Made by a program: the position numbers and the translations under genes. Source: JAJXZP01 sp963787185 (lineage in GTDB: Bacteria; Spirochaetota; Spirochaetia; Treponematales; Rectinemataceae). From it: a stretch of DNA of 64,000 bases. The stretch lies in contig CAWBCC010000013.1 in assembly GCA_963787185.1 (NCBI GenBank), forward strand, positions 310,001-374,000, read 5' to 3'. Numbering within the stretch: position 1 is the first letter of the stretch; each line of letters starts with the position of its first letter. The notes beneath the pieces are model-generated. The model did not search any database and had not been told where the DNA came from. It saw only the letters and a program-made list of their open reading frames with translations. This document shows positions 59,626 through 64,000 of this stretch, one piece after another.

Positions 59626-61917
59626 ATGAGCGCGGATGGAATCGGTATCAAGGAAGCGGAACGGGAGAGTCTCTCCCCATTCTGGCGCTACGGAGTCTTG
59701 ATCGTCTTCCTCATCGGGTTCGGTGTTCTGATTTGGATCACCGCCGGTGCCTACAAGCTTGCGCCGCCGATACCCGATCTGGTCGTCGGCCCCGACGGAT
59801 CGACGGTTTTCACGGGTAATGACATTCGATCCGGACAGGAAGTCTTCCTGAAGAATGGGCTCATGGACAATGGCACTCTCTGGGGGCATGGGGCATACCT
59901 CGGGCCCGATTTTTCGGCGACCTACCTTCACAACCTGGTTGCCACCATCATCACCTCGCTGGGACCACCGGCTGCGGGGACTGGCGGCGGAGCTTCGGCG
60001 GTAGATACCAGGGCGGCGCCGATCCTCTCGCAGAATAGATACGACGTTCGAACCCATACTTTGGCTTTCACTCAATATGAGGTCGACTCTTACAAAAATC
60101 AGATACCCTATTGGAAGTCTTACTTTTCCTCGTCCGAAAACTCTCGCGGGCTTTCGACCGATACGGTCGCCGACCCTAAGGACCTGCGGCAGGTCGTGTC
60201 GTTCTTCGCATGGGCGGCCTGGGCTTCCGTCGCCCACGTACCGGGACACGGTTACTCCTACACGAACAACTTTCCGTACGATCTCCAGGCCGGCAATCAG
60301 CCTTCGAAGGATTCGCTTCTGTGGAGCGCCATGAGCTTCATCGCGCTCCTCGCGGGGATCGGCGTAGTGCTATTCGCTTTCGGACGCTTCGACTACCTGG
60401 GGTGGAAGGGTGAGAATACCGGGCCGGTGAAGTTCCAGATGCCCACCGCAACCACGAAGACCCAGAGATCGACCTTGAAATACTTCGTCGTCGTGCTCCT
60501 CATGTTTCTCGCCCAAACCTTGGTCGGCGGAGCCGTGTCGCACTTCCGCGCCGATCCTAAGAGTTTCTATGGCTTCGACCTGGCTTCGCTTCTGCCTTCG
60601 AACCTGCTTCGGACCTGGCACCTTCAACTGGCGATTTTCTGGATCGCCACCGCCTACGTCGCCGGAGGACTGTTCCTCGCCTCATTGATCGGAAAGAACG
60701 AGCCCAAGGGTCAGGCGGCGTTCAGCCATATACTGTTCGTTGCACTCGTCGTCGTCGTCGCGGGCAGTCTGCTCGGCGAGCTGCTCGGCGTTCGCCAATT
60801 GCTCGGCAAGCTCTGGTTCTGGCTCGGCGATCAGGGCTGGGAATATCTGGAGATCGGCCGGCTCTGGCAATATGCGATGGCCGTCGCCTTGCTCTTTTGG
60901 GTATTCCTTCTCGTCAGAGGCGTCGGCAAGGGGCTGAAGGATCAAGGCCAGCGGGAGCTCAACCGACTTTTTCTGGGTTCGGCTTTGGCCATTCCCCTGT
61001 TTTATGTCCCGGCATTCTTCTTCAACGGAAGGACGAACTACACCGTCGTCGATACCTGGCGATTCTGGATCATTCATCTTTGGGTGGAGGGCTTCTTCGA
61101 GCTTTTCGCCACGACGATGGTCGCGGTCATGTTCTTCAACCTCAAAATGGTCACCGAAAAAACGGCCAAGCGCGTAATCTACCTGGATGCGATCCTTTTT
61201 CTGGGCGCGGGCGTCATCGGGACGGGGCACCATTGGTATTGGACCGGTCAACCGACCTATTCGATGGCCCTTTCCTCCGTATTCTCGGCGATGGAAGTCG
61301 TGCCTCTCATTTTGCTGACCCTGGATGCCGCGGCATTCATGCGATTGACCCGAGGGACTTCCGACGATGCGACCCGAAAGGAATACCTGCCCCACCGCTG
61401 GACCTTCTACTTTCTCATTTCGGTCGGCGTCTGGAACTTCGTCGGCGCGGGCATTTTCGGTTTCCTCATCAATACGCCGATCGTAAGCTACTACGAGGTC
61501 GGGACGAACCTGACGCCGAATCACGGTCATGCGGCTCTCATGGGAGTGTTCGGCATGCTCGCCATGGCGTTCGTGGTCTTTGCGATTCGCCACCTTTCCG
61601 ACGATCGGCATTGGAAAAGGATCGAGAAGTATGTTCGCGTCTCGTTCTGGGGCCTCAACATAGGCTTGGCCGGCATGGTGGTGCTCAGCCTTTTCCCCGT
61701 CGGAATCCTCCAACTGCTCGATGTCCTGAGGAACGGATACTGGCACGCCCGTTCCGCCGCGTTCATGAATCAGCCCATTGTCAGTAAATTGGAATGGCTC
61801 CGTTTGCCGGCCGATCTCACGTTCATCATCGTAGGTGTGGTTCCGATGCTCATAGCCGTCGTCATGACCTATTTCCATGCGCGCAAAGATCCCCGGGAGA
61901 CACTTATCGACAAATAG
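59626..61917 (+). CDS. norZ: Quinol-dependent nitric oxide reductase (qNor)
   Basis: A 763-residue single-subunit quinol NO reductase that reduces two NO to N2O in the inner membrane. N-terminal helix and a periplasmic-type domain (GQEVFLKNGLMDNGTLWGHG) replace cytochrome c. The heme-copper-like core has the conserved HLWVEGFFELFATTMVAVMF, GTGHHWYWTG and HGHAALMGVFGML metal-ligand segments. AAGGAGG lies 6 nt before the ATG. No other denitrification gene is nearby, so it probably protects an anaerobe from NO rather than supporting respiration. Confidence 0.95.
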   Translation: MSADGIGIKEAERESLSPFWRYGVLIVFLIGFGVLIWITAGAYKLAPPIPDLVVGPDGSTVFTGNDIRSGQEVFLKNGLMDNGTLWGHGAYLGPDFSATYLHNLVATIITSLGPPAAGTGGGASAVDTRAAPILSQNRYDVRTHTLAFTQYEVDSYKNQIPYWKSYFSSSENSRGLSTDTVADPKDLRQVVSFFAWAAWASVAHVPGHGYSYTNNFPYDLQAGNQPSKDSLLWSAMSFIALLAGIGVVLFAFGRFDYLGWKGENTGPVKFQMPTATTKTQRSTLKYFVVVLLMFLAQTLVGGAVSHFRADPKSFYGFDLASLLPSNLLRTWHLQLAIFWIATAYVAGGLFLASLIGKNEPKGQAAFSHILFVALVVVVAGSLLGELLGVRQLLGKLWFWLGDQGWEYLEIGRLWQYAMAVALLFWVFLLVRGVGKGLKDQGQRELNRLFLGSALAIPLFYVPAFFFNGRTNYTVVDTWRFWIIHLWVEGFFELFATTMVAVMFFNLKMVTEKTAKRVIYLDAILFLGAGVIGTGHHWYWTGQPTYSMALSSVFSAMEVVPLILLTLDAAAFMRLTRGTSDDATRKEYLPHRWTFYFLISVGVWNFVGAGIFGFLINTPIVSYYEVGTNLTPNHGHAALMGVFGMLAMAFVVFAIRHLSDDRHWKRIEKYVRVSFWGLNIGLAGMVVLSLFPVGILQLLDVLRNGYWHARSAAFMNQPIVSKLEWLRLPADLTFIIVGVVPMLIAVVMTYFHARKDPRETLIDK

Positions 61918-61924
61918 CGTGACA

Positions 61925-61954
61925 GGCGGCCATGCCATCCAAGGCATGGCCGCC
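61925..61954 (+). terminator. GC-rich terminator-like hairpin after norZ
   Basis: GGCGGCCATGCC (61925-61936) pairs perfectly with GGCATGGCCGCC (61943-61954), 8 nt after the norZ stop. No T-tract follows. Confidence 0.55.
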
Positions 61955-62164
61955 GACAGCGGCAAAGCCGAATCCTCGAGTCTGCCGCGCGATGGCTTGC
62001 CTGGAACCGAACGCAGGCCTTTAGGGGAGCTCTAACACTCTCTATCCCGAATATCGTTCGTGATCCCGGAGCGCGCTCTTCGAAGAGTATCGCTCGTCCC
62101 GCTCGGTCTCGTCGAGAAGGGCGGGCACGCCGCAACCCAGTGTCCTGTCCGATTCATATTGCAT

Positions 62165-62310
62165 CGGAAGGCTCAACTGGTCGCGGAGGAATTTACCAGT
62201 GGTCCACGAGGAATTTACCACTGGTCGCGGAGGAATTTATCAGTGGTCCCGGAGGACTTTTCAACTGGTAAATTCCTCATTTACCACTTGAGAATTCCTC
62301 GGTCGTGAAT
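62165..62310. repeat. Array of 22-23-bp units, element 2
   Basis: Three or more units of the GGAGGAATTTACCAGTGGTC family (about 62186-62255), with variants ACCAGTGGT/ACCACTGGT, then an inverted part (62270-62305). It shares unit sequence and order with 49551-49700. Both arrays are followed by GCGAAAT...GAAAGG...TCCC (62399-62427 here), then a GC hairpin. Confidence 0.8.
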
Positions 62311-62331
62311 CGAGGATCGGAGACGCATAGG

Positions 62332-62362
62332 CAAATGTCGCCCCGGTCCGAAGCGACATTTG
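62332..62362. repeat. Hairpin downstream of array 2
   Basis: CAAATGTCGC (62332-62341) and GCGACATTTG (62353-62362) form a 10-bp perfect stem. Array 1 has different hairpins at the same relative place. Confidence 0.6.
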
Positions 62363-62441
62363 TCTACGCCGCGCCTTCATGTTCCGACCCGATTCATGCG
62401 CGAAATGAGTTTCGAAAGGGTCATCCCCAAAGGTGAAATGG

Positions 62442-62469
62442 CCCCCCGTAGCGGGGGGTAAGTTTTTTT
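62442..62469 (+). terminator. Rho-independent terminator-like hairpin
   Basis: CCCCCC-GTAGC-GGGGGG (62442-62458) followed, after TAAG, by seven T (62463-62469). In element 1 the matching position has a GGCCCTCC...GGGCGGGC hairpin. Confidence 0.55.
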
Positions 62470-62513
62470 GAAAGCGAGAGCGCGGGCGGACGCGTACGCC
62501 GGCATCGCGCTTG

Positions 62514-62720
62514 TCAACGTGGCACGTCTCTATTTGACGCGGCAGTAAGCTCGGCGCCGCCCGAAATCCTGAGCTTTTTGTAGGCCAGACTCAGGGCGGT
62601 GCGGACGGTGGAGGGGGGGGACACTGCCATCGCAGGCTCCTTTATCTGCTTCCCTGCGAGGTACTCCTGCGCGTACTTCTTTCCCTTTCGCGTGAGGCCG
62701 TCATACGAGAGCTTCTCAGC
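62514..62720 (-). pseudogene. LuxR-type helix-turn-helix fragment 2
   Basis: Minus-strand codons read AEKLSYDGLTRKGKKYAQEY, LAGKQIKEPAMAVSPPSTVR and TALSLAYKKLRISGGAELTA. This matches the LuxR DNA-binding domain plus its upstream linker, as in 43449-43616. The 5' part is replaced by 22-bp tandem repeats. Confidence 0.65.
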
Positions 62721-62822
62721 CGTCGTTTGAGAGTAACTCAGCCGTCATACGAGAGTATCTCAGCCGTCATACGAGAGTATCTCAGCCGTCATACGAGAGT
62801 ATCTCAGCCGTCATACGAGAAT
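62697..62822. repeat. 22-bp tandem repeat, about 5.7 copies
   Basis: Units start GCCGTCATACGAGAG or a close variant at 62697, 62719, 62741, 62763, 62785 and 62807, exactly 22 nt apart; the last is cut at 62822. Copies 3-5 are identical. Each unit is a piece of the LuxR fragment's own coding sequence (LSYDG on the minus strand). 22 is not a multiple of 3, so the repeats shift frame. Confidence 0.9.
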
Positions 62823-63351
62823 CACAATAACCGGAACCGACCTGGGGACTAGAGATACTGGAGATTATGAGGACAAATCACGATTGCTGCATGAATTTTG
62901 TTGCTCTCGGTCCGCACAAGAGCTAAAATCCCCGATATAAGCTAGACAGTAGCTTTCATCGTGTTGCGACAGAGGAAGCGCCGTCTACCTGCCAGTAAGC
63001 TCAAAAAATCGAAGACGCAGCATCGGATGCGCCGCAGCCAAACTTTCCGCCAGACTCTATGACTTTCCTGATACTTTCTCTAATACGTAGACGTTCCACG
63101 TCGAGTTAATAATTTATCCGCAAATTATATTTATGGCCAACGGCAGCTTTCGAAAAGCGATGATGGCCGCGGCGAGATGGTCGAGGGCGACAGGCTGCGT
63201 TCAAGCTTTTCGTGCCGCATCGGTAGTTTTCGGAAGCGGTCGAACCGGCTTGGCACACTTCAACGACCCGGCGCCCCGCCTTCTTCTCCGGGTTGCGCCA
63301 TTCAAAGTCGGCCTCAGAATGGGCGGAGAGGTACTATAGGGAGGCTGGGCG
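62823..63351. other. Gene-free stretch
   Basis: About 530 nt with only short frames that look random. No hairpin of note, no promoter recognised. It separates the tandem repeats from the TfoX-like gene. Confidence 0.55.
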
Positions 63352-63717
63352 ATGGACAAGTTTGAGAAGAGCAGCACGGCGGTCATAGCTCTATTTGATA
63401 AACTGGTCGAAGCCATTGACTGCGAAAAAAGGAAAATGTTTGGATATCCCTGTGCATTCATCAATGGCAATATGTTCTCCGGAACTTTCGCTAATCGGAT
63501 CTTTGCCCGAATTAGAGTAGAAGATCAGGGTAGGTGGATTTCGAAAGAGTCGAGATTGAAGATATTTGAGCCAATAAAAGGCAGAGCGATGAAAGAATAC
63601 TTGGAACTCGGCGGTAGTCCAGGCAATATTGCACTTCTTCAGGAAATGATAAAGGAATCTGAGTCGTATGTGAGGACGCTCGCGATAAAAGCGGCAAAGA
63701 AGAAGCTGTCCAAATAG
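63352..63717 (+). CDS. TfoX N-terminal domain protein
   Basis: A 121-residue protein. TfoX N-terminal features: KMFGYPCAFINGNMFSGTFA, then IFARIRVEDQGRW and FEPIKGRAMKEYLELGGS. Single-domain relatives are widespread and of unknown role; full TfoX/Sxy controls competence genes. GGAGG lies just upstream of the ATG. AT-rich relative to the core. Confidence 0.85.
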   Translation: MDKFEKSSTAVIALFDKLVEAIDCEKRKMFGYPCAFINGNMFSGTFANRIFARIRVEDQGRWISKESRLKIFEPIKGRAMKEYLELGGSPGNIALLQEMIKESESYVRTLAIKAAKKKLSK

Positions 63718-63851
63718 GAAACTTGGCTCTGTCGCGGCGTTCCCCGCCGACGGCGGGTCCGCCTTTCGCAGGATCTTCGCCAATTGGCTCATGCTCTCGT
63801 CCGAGGCCGCCACCCGCTTCCTCGCCTGCCTGGAGCGGGAGACTTCGACCC

Positions 63852-64000
63852 CTCTATACGATCCTCGCCACCCGGACCAAAGGCCTCCTGGAAACCTACA
63901 TCGACCTCTATAAGCCCCAAACATGGCTCTTCGAAGGCCAAAAAGGAGGGCACCTCAGCACGGTCGAGCATCCGTTCCCTCCTTGCCAGGAAAATACTAG
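63852..64000 (+). pseudogene. Tyrosine-recombinase (XerC/integrase-type) fragment at window edge
   Basis: Codons LYTILATRTKGLLETYIDLY then KPQTWLFEGQKGGHLST match the middle of tyrosine recombinases just before the catalytic C-terminal residues. A base is missing near 63962 (continuation RSSIRSLLAR is in another frame) and no start is seen, so it is broken, though the gene continues outside the window. It might be the relict of an integrase. Confidence 0.6.

Noticed and set aside
62697..62822. CRISPR array
   Set aside because: Direct 22-bp repeats with no spacers; derived from neighbouring coding sequence.
63133..63339. 68-codon ORF before the TfoX gene
   Set aside because: No ribosome site, no family resemblance, and a composition like the antisense of nothing in particular.

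Overview
The window is GC-rich bacterial DNA. I think it comes from an uncultured spirochaete. The support is indirect: REC-PAS sensors, a BmrCD-like exporter pair, HU-like proteins of the spirochaete/Bacteroidetes type, an orphan quinol NO reductase and abundant decayed toxin-antitoxin and IS DNA. No rRNA or tRNA gene was seen, so the assignment is inference only.

Bases 1-20,200 are ordinary, tightly packed chromosome. They hold an EamA and an MFS transporter, a cobT operon with a shrunken glycerate-kinase remnant and a 2-hydroxyacid dehydrogenase, and a six-gene operon (4704-11448). That operon encodes a spermidine/putrescine-type ABC importer followed by an adenine-deaminase-like enzyme and an MtaD/SsnA-like deaminase, which suggests uptake and deamination of an aminated purine-like compound. 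Then come a membrane alpha/beta hydrolase, two signalling proteins (PAS-GGDEF-EAL and REC-PAS-PAS-PAS), and a MocR regulator divergent from a group II decarboxylase.

Bases 20,200-28,000 are accessory: an ISL3 transposase scrap fused to a broken hicB, a duplicated 3' end of a WYL regulator gene, a MntA/HepT pair, a frameshifted CocE hydrolase, an SPFH protein with a small RHH protein, and a stretch of gene fragments. Bases 28,000-41,500 are mainly efflux and stress modules with local regulators: TetR with a quinone oxidoreductase and a DHA2 pump, a membrane LuxR protein, TauE/SafE, an ICMT-like methyltransferase, MarR with a heterodimeric ABC exporter, and AraC divergent from an alcohol dehydrogenase.

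Bases 41,400-55,000 are a graveyard and cassette region: IS256, IS200, IS3 and ISL3 elements, pseudogenes (GyrI-like, Uma2, SDR, FAD oxidoreductase, LuxR), two HU-like genes, BrnTA, a DUF3788 gene and a RelE/ParE-type toxin split cleanly by the ISL3 element. Two consecutive units here (49872-52223 and 52514-53199) have their own matched terminal inverted repeats ending in GTTAG(G/C)TGC, which suggests an integron-like or otherwise mobile cassette system. A 22-bp repeat family forms arrays at 49551-49700 and 62165-62310.

Bases 55,000-64,000 carry a SWIM protein with a SNF2 helicase, a YefM/YoeB pair under a 28-bp palindrome, the qNor gene, the second repeat array, a 22-bp tandem repeat, a TfoX-like gene and a tyrosine-recombinase remnant at the right edge.
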